NCBI GenBank assembly: GCA_001579985.1
Contig: LRSR01010580.1
Location: forward strand, 1 to 25,331
Direction: 5' to 3'
From: Hypsibius dujardini
Lineage: Eukaryota > Tardigrada > Eutardigrada > Parachela > Hypsibiidae
DNA length: 25,331 nucleotides
In this document: positions 11,168 through 20,394 of the stretch, in pieces
Numbering within the stretch: the stretch's first letter is position 1
Layout: every line of letters begins with the position of its first letter
The notes under the pieces: model-generated
What the model saw: only the letters and a program-made list of their open reading frames with translations
Databases searched by the model: none
What the model was told of the DNA's origin: nothing
Made by a program: the position numbers and the translations under genes

Positions 11168-13460
11168 TTAACGGGATATTCCACATTTGTCTCCTCTGTA
11201 TCCACAGACAGGCTCATTTGGAACGGGCCATATTCCGGGCCAGGAGACGGGCCGAAGAATGAGGGGTTCCAGGAAGGGGGAACCTCCCCGATACAGCAGA
11301 AAAACCTAAAAAATCTCTAATTGGGCAATGCAATTGATTTCAATAATCGACAAGTTTCAGAAACACCGAATCGGTTCCGACCTCCTGATTGCTATGAAGT
11401 TGAGTAGCAGGAACTGCACTTACCGTTCGGTCCAAGCTACCAGGACTGAAACTAGACACGGAAAAGTCTGGAATACGTTGACCGTGGTTGTCAATGTAAA
11501 CTCTGTCGAATTCCGTTGAGATCGTGCGATTCAGCAGTCGGCGTCGGAGTCCACGCCCGTCCGTAAGGTCATCGCCATCTTCCCATGCTTTCTGTATGGT
11601 CTGAAAACAAGAAATTAAAATAAATTAGAACGTGCCTTAATAAAAATTATATATATAATTATATATATATAAATTATATGTTAAAATATATTGTGCATCA
11701 TAATTATAAAATAGTAGCACAACATTTGTTTTCGCATACCTCCCCGACAATCATCAGAGCATTATAGCTACCTATAAGATTGCCTATGATGGGAGCTGGC
11801 TGTAAGGAAACAGTAAATTAGCCTTTATTGCAACCTTTGGTAATTGGCCTTCGCGATTAGATTGATCTCCTAGGAGGTCGATGCAGTTTTTCTGCGCAAA
11901 TAAACGCAGCTTACGTCGGGGGTAAACTCGTCCGCCGTGATGTTGTACATTGTGTTGGTTCGCCGGCGAAATTCGCGAAACAGATCCATGGATCGGTTCG
12001 TTTTCAAGAAATCTCCGTCGTAGTATCGCGAGATGGTCAGCACGGAACGGAACGCCTCCGTTGCAGCGGACACCTTTGCGTTCAAACGTGACCTTGCTGT
12101 TACTGTTGCCAAAATGTAAGTGGAATTGATGCAATATTCCAGATCTTGACTTACTTCAGTGTGGTCAGTGATATCAGGTCGATACCACGATGACCAGAAT
12201 TGGTTCGGCGCCTCTGGCCACATGTCCACAGTGATGTAAACCTATTACAATGCATACGAGCTTATGTCGCAGACAAATGGCAATGGATATGCTCACAACG
12301 TGGCACAACCTTTGCTCTGCTCCTAACAGGCACAACCTTTATATGATTAGCAAAATTAATGACCACAACCTTTTTCGCGAAAAAGTGCAGAGCCTTTTTC
12401 TACAAATATAACTTTGTTTTCCGACAGCCCCTTTCTGTTCGGTCGTTCAATTTTTTATTTCGACCGTGTGGAAACCGGATAGTTCCATGGAATCTGCAGT
12501 TTTGAGGACTAATGAAACGAGAATTGTGTGACGGTTGGGTCGCACTGCCTGGCGCCCCATCCATCACTATCCCGTACGGCGCACCATAATGTATTCCCTG
12601 CCTCAAAACTCTAATTCATTTTAATGCACTTCCTGTGAGACGCTGTGGGTCACATGTCACATCATTGTGTTTCCATGTTTGAAAACGACTTACATATGAT
12701 CCGTCGGTCATGTTCTGCAAACGTGCTGCCAACTGAAAAAACTCCAATTATTTTCGAGCTAAATACGCGAATTTTTAGCTTACCATCAGCTTTCTTATTC
12801 CCTCAGATCCGCCAAATAGCATCACTAAAAGACAAAACAAAATTATCCGCTCGCACTTAATTATTATCAACTTTCTCGTTTCTGTAAATAATTGTTGCTA
12901 AATATCAAACCATAAAAGTACAAAAGAGGCCACTCACCCCGACTGACAGATTGGAACTTAGCCAACGTATCAGAACATGAGTCGTCATCGTTGGACCGCA
13001 TTTCATGAAACGTGGGATCACCCAGCTCATTTCTGGGCGCGGCTAGCATCAAAAGTCCCACCTGCTTCATCATGGGCCCGTAGGACTGTACGAATATGTC
13101 TTGTGGATTGCCTGAAATTTTATCATGCACGATAAAAATGGTTTTCCACGCGTACTGCCGCAGAAGGGAGACGATGACGTTGACGTGCTTCTCGGCTGGA
13201 TTTTGAGCGAGACTGAGTACCGTCGACAGCATCGGAAGCAAGTTTTCTCTGGTTAAATCAATGCCGGTTATCCTGTAAAATTGTCTCCTTGTGAAAATTC
13301 TAAAGTTATTTTATGTTAAGAGGTTCGGCTAGTTTACGTGTTTAGTGTTAAGGAGTTCCAGAAGCTTGTTAGTGACAGGACAGCTGCCGTTGGGAAATCG
13401 CCGTTGCTACATGGAAAGCCTGGAAGATAGACATCAAACTCAAGTTGAGTTCACGTACAT

Positions 13461-13507
<47 letters not shown>

Positions 13508-14219
13508 TCCTGTTTATCTGTTTATCTGTCTGTTTGAGCAAATCTTTTTTCATCTGTTTACACGGTTCTGGAGTCATTTACATATATCAACAACCTCAAT
13601 TTATATTGACTAAAACTACAAATCTGTTGAGCTATATAAAACTTTACAATTATCTACTAATTTTATACGTAATTGTAGAAGAATGGACATTTTTAAATCT
13701 ATATTTCTGTTTATAATTCTGATTAAGGTGCACAAATATCGAGAGAGCGAGAGTCGGAGAGATAATGAGTCCTTGCTGGAACAAACAGCGTTTATGATGT
13801 ACGTGGAGATGCAGTTTCTGTCTATAACGGTAGGTTCACATCTTACCCGGCATTTCGCCTCCGCCGTGAACGAAAACGAAGACCTTGCCGGGCCTCTCCT
13901 GTCGGTAGTAGTAATCCGCCAGGAATTCTGACGACTTGCTCACCACCGTCAGACAGGTCCGGGCGCCCGGCTCGCTGTAGGTAAAATGCAGACTTTCATT
14001 GTACTTCCGCTGGAGGTCTTCCACGGCGAGACTGTACGTCGGTCCCAGCACGGCCAACGAAGTCCGTGAGCGGGTGCCGGTGACGGCCCCAAACGCAACC
14101 ACCTCGACTTCCACTGCAGTTGGCCGAGACATTTTGAAGGAGGTGGCCACAACCAGGCAATGTTGCACGAAAATGTAGGAAATGCACACGGAAATTGGGC
14201 CAAATCTATGGGCTACCAT
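11168..14219 (-). CDS. Receptor ectodomain gene B (natriuretic peptide receptor-type ligand-binding domain), apparently secreted
   Basis: Exons in transcript order: 14219-13847, 13419-13338, 13272-12938, 12824-12784, 12732-12694, 12241-12155, 12073-11915, 11799-11740, 11600-11424, 11305-11168. They total 1491 nt, or 496 residues plus TAA, with consistent phases. Residues 1 to about 28 form a signal peptide, and the rest is an ANF-receptor-type extracellular domain. Key segments are 'GGGEMPG', the 'YAWKTIFIVHD' strand, 'DGRGLRRRLLNRT' with 'DFSVSSFSPG', and the terminal 'WPVPNEPVCGYRGDKC' cysteine pair. Exon lengths match gene A in eight of the nine comparable internal and terminal units. Reading stops four codons after the last cysteine, which leaves a bare ectodomain. 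The alternative is splicing at a GTTAAGT donor overlapping the stop, but no transmembrane, kinase-like or cyclase exon is recognisable down to 5985. A soluble ligand trap is an inference. Confidence 0.78.
11638..11690. repeat. AT-rich palindromic tract
   Basis: Alternating TA/AT sequence with self-complementary runs, inside the 139-nt intron 11601-11739 of receptor gene B. Confidence 0.8.
12527..12572. repeat. Dispersed repeat, copy in receptor gene B intron
   Basis: Counterpart of 335-383. It lies within the 452-nt intron 12242-12693. Confidence 0.65.
13461..13507. repeat. (TCTG)n microsatellite
   Basis: About eleven to twelve uninterrupted TCTG units, then degenerate TGTTTATC copies to about 13540. 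It lies in the first intron of receptor gene B. Confidence 0.95.
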
Positions 14220-15126
14220 TTTCACCCGGGGTGTACGATGTAAGGTCCTTCAGTGATTTGCAAGGGTGCTCAGAAATCGGTCTCCTTATGAGGGAATACA
14301 CAATGACATGCCTGTTTGCTGGAAATTAACATGCATTCTCTATCAGACAGGAATTTTCAATTACGATTTTCAAATTAAGGTATCTTGTACCGGGTGATCA
14401 GGGACCTGTGGCTAATGTTTGCAAATGTGCCTAGATCCTCAATGGTAACAAGTCAAGCAACGAGAAAAATATGACAAATAACGGTTTGAAAACAAAATAA
14501 TTAGAAACTGAATCTGTGCGGGTTGCCGCGAATACTATGAATTTAATCAGCTATTTCCTCTAGCCGCCCCATCTGCGGACCTAAATGCTAGTCCACTAAT
14601 AAAATTTGAGGATTACGCAGCGGAAATTGTTGCTCGCAAAGAAGGCAAAGTTTCGCTAATTATTTTAATGTGAGAAATGTTGTTTTACATAGACATCCTT
14701 TTCCGCTTTCGTTCTAGGAGGTAACACAATCTTTTCTAAAATAAAATTGTTTGTCCACAACGTCTGAAAGTTGATACAAAATTCTGCTGAATTGTAGTTT
14801 TTTAGTTAAAATTGGCATGTAGCTCCGCCCCCTGATATCAGCAAAATAGTTGGTTGATGTCAACTGATTTCCAATTAAATTTGAAATGGGATAGGTCCAA
14901 ATAATCCCCTTTATTGCATTTAGATAACCGCCATTTTTACAGTGAAAATCATGGAAAACGGATTCTGACCATGTTTCCTCAACTTCGCCAAAAAAAGTTT
15001 ACATTTAGTCACCGATGAAATAAATGTGATAAATCATCGCTGATATTGCATTAATTTAAAAATAATAAAGCGGAGGCAGTCTGCGTTCCACTTGTGAAAA
15101 ACGTCCGAAGTGAGCTGACCATAGGT
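14220..15126. other. Intergenic DNA between receptor gene B and GGAGTT array
   Basis: AT-rich. It should contain the gene B promoter. No gene or clear repeat recognised. Confidence 0.5.
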
Positions 15127-15375
15127 GTGTAACTCCGAAAAAGGAGTTTGCAAATGTTTAACTTGAGCAAATCGACTCCGGAGTTTTTAGCCGGAATTGG
15201 AGTTGCCTTTGAGAAAATTGTCATTCAGAAAAGAGTTATAAATGCTCATTTTGGAGTTGCGACATTAGCAGTTTGGAGTTGGTCCAGCCGGAGTTGGCCT
15301 AGAATTGGAGTGGAGTTGCAGTTACTTTTTCCGGAGTTGCACATTACTGGAGCTGACCAAAGGTCGAGTTCAAAG
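15127..15375. repeat. Dispersed GGAGTT(G) heptamer array
   Basis: About nine copies of GGAGTT or GGAGTTG occur at irregular 15-35 nt spacing, with flanking AGCTGACCA motifs at both ends (15112, 15350). No reading frame in it looks real. It is upstream of the first defensin-like gene. Confidence 0.6.
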
Positions 15376-15740
15376 CTTGAGCTTGCTTGCTTTTAATTTG
15401 TTTTCATTATGCACTACTATTGCGTAGCAGAAAAATACCGGTAGTTACCATTGCATAACAAGGTGAAGGCGATTCTAAAACTCCCGGGAATTCACAGAGA
15501 GAGGGCTTGATGTGGAAGATAAAAACGATGCGCATTATGTGAAAATGGCTATTGACGGCAATAAACAGCCTTTACTATCGAGAGTGTAGCATCATACATG
15601 ATTACATAATTGCGGTAGCGTGGAGTTTGGAGATAATTTTGGAGCATGTGTTAATATCAAAGGACGCCATAATTTGAGGGACGGAGGACATGAACTCAGT
15701 CGACGATTTGAAGTGCACCTGGCGCCAAACTAAAAACCCG

Positions 15741-15775
15741 ATATATTTTCATTTCTTTCATTTATTTGCGCAGTC
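15741..15775 (+). promoter_or_regulatory. TATA-Inr core promoter candidate of first defensin-like gene
   Basis: ATATATTTT at 15741 stands about 29 nt before a CAGTCC initiator-like site at 15771. This would give a 5' UTR of about 60 nt before the ATG at 15831. The spacing is right, but both motifs are common by chance. Confidence 0.4.
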
Positions 15776-15830
15776 CACACGGTCAGCAAGTTTTGTCATT
15801 CTTTTTTTCGCATACACAACCGTCGAAATA

Positions 15831-16706
15831 ATGCATAGTAGCATCAAGTTTCTCTGCCTATCGGCCATCATCACGCTCTGCCTGCTGATTTTTGGAATTC
15901 AATCTCATCCACGTAACTATTTTCGTAATGGTTATTTTACCCCCGTTTTGGGGCTCAATAGCACCCCAGCTATTTTACCTCTCCCAAGGGCCCAGTAAAA
16001 GCCTGTCTATTTTACTCCTATCCGTATACATTCTAGGGGCTCAAATCGCACCCCTGCTATTTTACCCTTCCCATGTCGTCCCTCCATCCATCAGTCTGTC
16101 AGTTGTCCATCCGTCCGTAGTCCGTTGTCCGACTTTCCGCCCTTCGACCGTCCGTTGACCGTCCGCCCGTTGTCGGACTGATGGTCGAACAACGGGCAAC
16201 GACTGAACGGATAGCGGATAGCGGATCAACGATCAGTAAACGAACGGAGAACGGATAACGGACGGACAGACGGACGAACGGACAGCATGGGAGGGGTCAG
16301 ATAGTGAGAGAGAGCTATTTTGCCCCTAGTGATGTATTCAGAAAGGGGTAAAATAGCCGGGGTGCAATTGGTCCCGCAAAATACAAGTGAGGGATAAAAT
16401 AGATGTATCCGATTATTTTTAACTATCAGTAAAAAAATATTCGATGAAAAAATATCAGTTAACAACTCCTCCCTTGGCATATCTGAATATGTTATTCCTC
16501 TGAAAATCAAAAACGCAAACAAATATATCGGTAATAAAAAAAGTTGTTTTTTTTGCTTTCCAGTGTCGGATCCTTGCATCTGGGGAGGTGACGAGCTGTG
16601 CGATTACGCGTGCGACCTACAGGGCTCACTGGGTGGCGACTGCGTGGACCCTTTCACTTGTATCTGCACAGAATATGGCCCACCACCGCCGCCGTGGTTG
16701 TTTTAA
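15831..16706 (+). CDS. Secreted six-cysteine CS-alpha-beta (defensin-like) acidic peptide precursor
   Basis: Two exons, 15831-15912 and 16564-16706, encode 74 residues. Exon 1 is a signal peptide rich in I, L and C (27 codons). The intron is phase 1 (donor GTAACT, acceptor TTTCCAG). Exon 2 carries six cysteines at residues 32, 40, 44, 54, 60 and 62, spaced C-x7-C-x3-C-x9-C-x5-C-x-C. 'GGDC' precedes the fourth, giving the gamma-core (GxC...CxC) expected of arthropod-type defensins. The mature part ends in 'GPPPPPWLF'. It has eight acidic residues and no Lys or Arg, so it is far from a typical cationic antimicrobial peptide. AATAAA lies at 16820, about 115 nt after the stop. It could be an immune effector, a signalling peptide or an inhibitor; the fold is confident, the role is not. 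Confidence 0.72.
15930..16410. repeat. Large imperfect inverted repeat in intron of first defensin-like gene
   Basis: A module of the form CTATTTTACC...GGGGCTCAAT..GCACCCC occurs about twice in direct orientation (15930-15985, 16005-16075) and once to twice inverted (16315-16400). Between them a CCGT-rich tract (16080-16175) faces an ACGG-rich tract (16200-16290). The whole would fold into a long imperfect hairpin that occupies most of the 651-nt intron. Confidence 0.7.
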
Positions 16707-16819
16707 ATGATAACCTATGTCAAACTACGGGGTATTATGACGCTTGAAAAGGTTTAGTTCAGTGCGCGCATACAATTGGGTATTGCTCGTTCAATGAAGT
16801 CACCCAGCACAGGCAAACA

Positions 16820-16825
16820 AATAAA
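16820..16825 (+). other. Polyadenylation signal, first defensin-like gene
   Basis: AATAAA about 115 nt after the stop codon, the first on this strand. Confidence 0.5.
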
Positions 16826-17286
16826 GTCAACGTTAAAGCAACGAAAAAATGGTGGCGTCCAATTCACAATGTTCTGTCAACGCGTGTCTAGAACAAATGA
16901 AATTTACTTGGGAAAGAGGATGAGATTAGTCGTGACACTCGCACTGAAAACAGGATACAGGGCGTGCACAAAAAGCAAAAATATTTGCCGGATTGGAATG
17001 TCACACTGTTTCCGGCGCGCAAAAGGCGATCGTGCTTCCCTTGATTACATCAGTGCGTCTTGGGACCGGAAGGTTGATCCACGGAGAATTAACTGCCGGG
17101 ACCCTTACGCGTTTAATGTTCCATCTGTTTTGAGGCGATTGGAAATAGGCTCGGGGAACGGCGGATGAGCCATGGAATAAAGGGATGCTCAGTTAACGTA
17201 TTATCTAATAACATTCGTCCTTTTACCCCGCGCTGCAATCTTCAAGACTGCCTTCATCCTCACTCGTACTACAGTACAAATTAAAA
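16826..17286. other. Intergenic DNA between the two defensin-like genes
   Basis: A 130-codon open frame here (16776-17168) matches no family I know and has no secretion signal. I regard it as chance. The promoter of the second peptide gene must lie near 17175-17260. Confidence 0.45.
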
Positions 17287-19103
17287 ATGGATATCAAATT
17301 ACCCTGCCTGTTGGTAACGACGATCGCTCTTCCCACGGTCGGATTACACGCTCAGCCAGGTATAGTCTAACAAGGGAACTTCACCGCTCTCGAATGGGAA
17401 ATCTTTCACATCCGTTAACTTTGTAGTGTGTTTTTACATTACATGATGCTGTTTCTATCGAGAAAAAAAAACGTTTGGAAACAATTTTCTAAAAATAAAA
17501 ACGTACTACGTGGTAGTACATAGATGGCGCTGCCAATGTTACTGCATACCGCGGCAGTTGATTGCTACATTGCTACATTGATTGCTACATGTGCCGGTGT
17601 TACTACTAACTGTATAGTCCATGTCAACGACAGAAACGAACCAGTAACGACTAGAACCGAATAAATCAATCAACTGACACGGCATACGGTAACATTAACA
17701 GCGCCATCTAAGTACCACCACTTAGTACATTTTTTTTAGAAAATTGTTTCCACACGTTTTTTTTAGCTGGTCAGTACTGTAGCGATATCAGCATACTGGG
17801 ACTCCGCTCGTATTCTGAAATCAACTTTTATTGACACCATCCCATCTAAATTTTCATTGGGAAATGATGGGTGTTAGTCCAATATTGTTCGGATATCAGG
17901 GGGCGGAGCTATGTGCAGTTGTTGAAGGGAGGACTGGAAGTGTTAGCGCGGCTTGGATGATTGGTTTATATCCCCGCCCTCTATGTCCAGAACAATATTT
18001 CGCTTATGCCAATCGATTACAAACTGAATTGTAGAAGAGTTGGTACGAAGAAAATGTTATTCAACACAAAACGGAGTCCTTCTATAATGAAATTGCTACT
18101 GTCTATCGTTAGACTAGAAAAATGGGGTGACTGCGAATAGATCTGATTTCTAGTACAATAGCGAGGGTGCGGTCGTCAACGTTTGCCATCATTCAACGAA
18201 ATGTCTCAGAAAAGTTTTCATGAACGAGTTTGAACAAGTTATCAGCCGGAGCTGTCAAGGAAAATCAATCAGTGAATTTCGGAAATTCGCTGATCGCATT
18301 TGCCTGAGCAATAAAGCAGCTGTCAAGGATCGAAAAAAAACAGGCCAATCAGAATTCTCTCTTTGCTGCCCATGCGGCCCACGTCCACTTGCCCACTGAT
18401 ACCTTTTTTATGCCCTTTTTTGAAAGACTTTTTTACACATTTTATTGGCGACCGCACTGTCGCTAATATGCAGTGCAACTACAATCGGTACGAGGTAAAG
18501 GCCGTTAACCAGGCCATTTTAGAAATCGTAACTTAACCATGCCGGTTTTTTTCAAAGTTGATTTCCCGGTGCTGCAGTGGTGCCATGCCATAGCAGATGG
18601 CTTGAAAACACTCAGAAAAATTCTCTGACCCGTTTTAATTCGTTCCTAAGCCTCACAGTTCAAATTTGGGTCCAAAAAACGAAGGGGAAGAAGTGTTCAA
18701 GCAGTCCGGTAGAGGCGCCACTTCGGTTCCATCTCCCTGGGTTGACTTCACAAAAACGACTTATGTGCCACCTGCTGGCCTGCCGGCCTGGTTAAGTTAC
18801 GATTTCTAAAACGGCCTCGTTAACGGCCTTTACCTCGTAATGATTGTTAGTCGTTCCGTATACTGACCGCATTGTGCTAGCGATTGTTCCTGTGGTTTCT
18901 GCTCTTGATGTTTTAAGGGCGCAACTTTAGTCTGCATGTCTTCAGTGTCCAACCCTTGTATCGTGAGTGGTGATCCGTTGGACGATGCTGCCTGCGTGCT
19001 CCAGGGCGCCATCGGAGGAGTCTGCGTGAAGCCTTATTTCAATTGCGTCTGTAGAGAGCTCGGACCGCCACCACTACCACCACTACCACCACCACTACCG
19101 TAA
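17287..19103 (+). CDS. Secreted five-cysteine defensin-like peptide precursor (paralogue lacking Cys2)
   Basis: Two exons, 17287-17359 and 18946-19103, encode 76 residues. Exon 1 is a 24-codon signal peptide ending '...GLHAQP'. The donor is GGTATAGT, the acceptor CTTCAG, and the intron is phase 1 at the same place as in the neighbour. In both genes exon 2 starts 'TGTC' and encodes S-x-P-C-I. Exon 2 keeps five cysteines at residues 29, 41, 51, 58 and 60, with the 'QGAIGGVC' and 'CVC' core. The residue equivalent to Cys2 is Asp in 'GDPLDDAAC'. In the CS-alpha-beta fold Cys2 pairs with Cys5, so one thiol is left free or the fold is altered. The tail is a 'PPPLPPLPPPLP' proline-leucine stretch. 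The 1586-nt intron holds two fold-back MITEs. A decaying paralogue is possible, but the frame is open and both splice sites are intact. Confidence 0.65.
17463..17766. mobile_element. Fold-back MITE in intron of second defensin-like gene
   Basis: Arms of about 100 bp (17463-17564 and 17667-17766) are inverted copies. They share GGAAACAATTTTCTAAAAA, TAGATGGCGCTG and CAGTTGATTG. The loop holds three short ATTGCTACAT repeats. No coding capacity is seen. Confidence 0.75.
18488..18840. mobile_element. Second fold-back MITE in intron of second defensin-like gene
   Basis: Terminal inverted repeats of about 57 bp (18489-18545 and 18784-18839) begin TACGAGGTAAAGGCCGTTAA and continue to TCGTAACTTAACCA. 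The central part is unique and non-coding. It is unrelated to the element at 17463-17766 and ends about 100 bp before the exon 2 acceptor. Confidence 0.75.
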
Positions 19104-19185
19104 CTTTAATGTCACACGGAAATCTAACAAAAAACAACCTGGTTCCCTAATGTGTGTAAGCATTGGCGCGTGTAATTTTTGCTTA

Positions 19186-19191
19186 AATAAA
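19186..19191 (+). other. Polyadenylation signal, second defensin-like gene
   Basis: AATAAA 83 nt after the stop codon. Confidence 0.6.
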
Positions 19192-19696
19192 AGTGACCCA
19201 ATGTGGCGCCTTACGTTTTAACAGGAACTGTTTTTGAATTTGGACTGATAGTATTAATTCAACCTTAGGAAATTGGTTCTTCTCAATTTGAAACAACAGT
19301 CGAAAAACAATTCTCGGCTTCAAAGTCCGGTTCTTGGTTTGTTGATGACCAACGTTCCGATAATTCATTTCGATGCGTTTGTTCGACTATTTCCCTAAGG
19401 GCGCACCAAAAATTAAATAAAAAGTGGACGCCACGGTAAAACATGAACTTAATGTCCTTACCATACCTCATCACCGCCTACCGACAAGAACCCAAACGGA
19501 TTTTAATTTAATCTTTTAATTAATTAATTATCTTTTTTTCGGCGGCCACATCCACTTGCACTAAAATCCATGTATGCTACATCCGGTTGCGAGTGGATTT
19601 GACTTGGGCAAGTTTTTTTTATTACTGTATTGTGATGATTTTAAGGGCCGTTTTTTGGCCCTACCAGTAAATTACGACTACCGGGTTAGCCTGTGT

Positions 19697-19867
19697 TCAG
19701 TGTTCCTTTGGCGGACTAAAAACATACTTCTTCCATTTTTGAATCTTCACCCGCGGAATCTTTTCGCTTAGCGCAAACTGGTTGACAGATAGACCAGACT
19801 CGTGAAATCGCTCAACTGTGCGTTGCTTCTCGGCTTCAGAATATTGTTTTGTAGATATTTTCACCAT
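19697..19867 (-). CDS. Possible transposase-type helix-turn-helix exon or relic
   Basis: A 56-codon frame from the ATG at 19867. It includes 'QYSEAEKQRTVERFHESG', 'LSVNQFALSEKIPRVKIQKW' and KKY, which has the alternation expected of a Psq/transposase-like helix-turn-helix. A GTATGT donor-like site falls inside the 'KKYVF' codons, so it could be a first exon, but no continuation was recognised at lower coordinates. A decayed DNA-transposon fragment is equally likely. Confidence 0.35.
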   Translation of the reverse strand: MVKISTKQYSEAEKQRTVERFHESGLSVNQFALSEKIPRVKIQKWKKYVFSPPKEH

Positions 19868-19877
19868 TTTTACAATC

Positions 19878-19972
19878 ACCGTTGGAATCAATCAACAATC
19901 AACAGGAGCCGTTGCCCTACTCAATCAACCATCAACAGGAGCCGTTGCCTACTCAATCAACAACAATCGACA
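19878..19972. repeat. Tandem repeat of about 32-34 bp, roughly 2.5 copies
   Basis: The core CAACAGGAGCCGTTGCC is present at about 19900 and 19935, each preceded by AATCAAC-type sequence. A third partial unit follows at 19955. It overlaps the 5' side of the minus-strand helix-turn-helix reading frame. Confidence 0.75.
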
Positions 19973-20142
19973 TGGTTTTGGCTAAACGGAATTGAATCCG
20001 TGACGTCACACACAGTCTTGTGCGGGGGGAGGCAGGGCCAAACTGGCCCTTAGAATCGCGACAATACAGTACCTCAATCCGAGCTGTGAGCACCATGATC
20101 AGCAATACCGAAACAACACCAGTGTTCTTAACCATTCTTGTC

Positions 20143-20148
20143 TTTATT
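20143..20148 (-). other. Polyadenylation signal candidate, PARP2-like gene
   Basis: AATAAA on the minus strand, about 245 nt after the stop codon at 20395. Confidence 0.5.
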
Positions 20149-20394
20149 TATCCCCATGATACGGCTGGCAATTGATACGGAATTACGAGAAGAGTAGTAG
20201 TAGGCAAATATGACAAGGGGAAATAGAAAAAGGATGACAGACCCAGACGTCAGTGAATTTATCTATAGCGTTAGCACAAAACTTCAATGAGGGAAAGATG
20301 GCGGAAAACAAAAACGCAACTCCTACAAGCCGGAGTGCCAAAGGACGACCGAAAAACTTAACAAGATGGCTAATCCGCCCGCTGCCGTGATCAC

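Larger units (their letters stand above)
19192..20142. other. Intergenic DNA between second defensin-like gene and PARP2-like gene
   Basis: Apart from the helix-turn-helix frame and the tandem repeat listed separately, nothing is recognised. The two genes converge here. Confidence 0.45.

Noticed and set aside
13345-13716. Plus-strand frame rich in CLSV repeats
   Set aside because: It is the translation of the TCTG microsatellite.
16776-17168. 130-codon plus-strand frame between the peptide genes
   Set aside because: No domain, signal peptide or splice context; composition looks non-coding and it overlaps the first peptide gene's 3' UTR.
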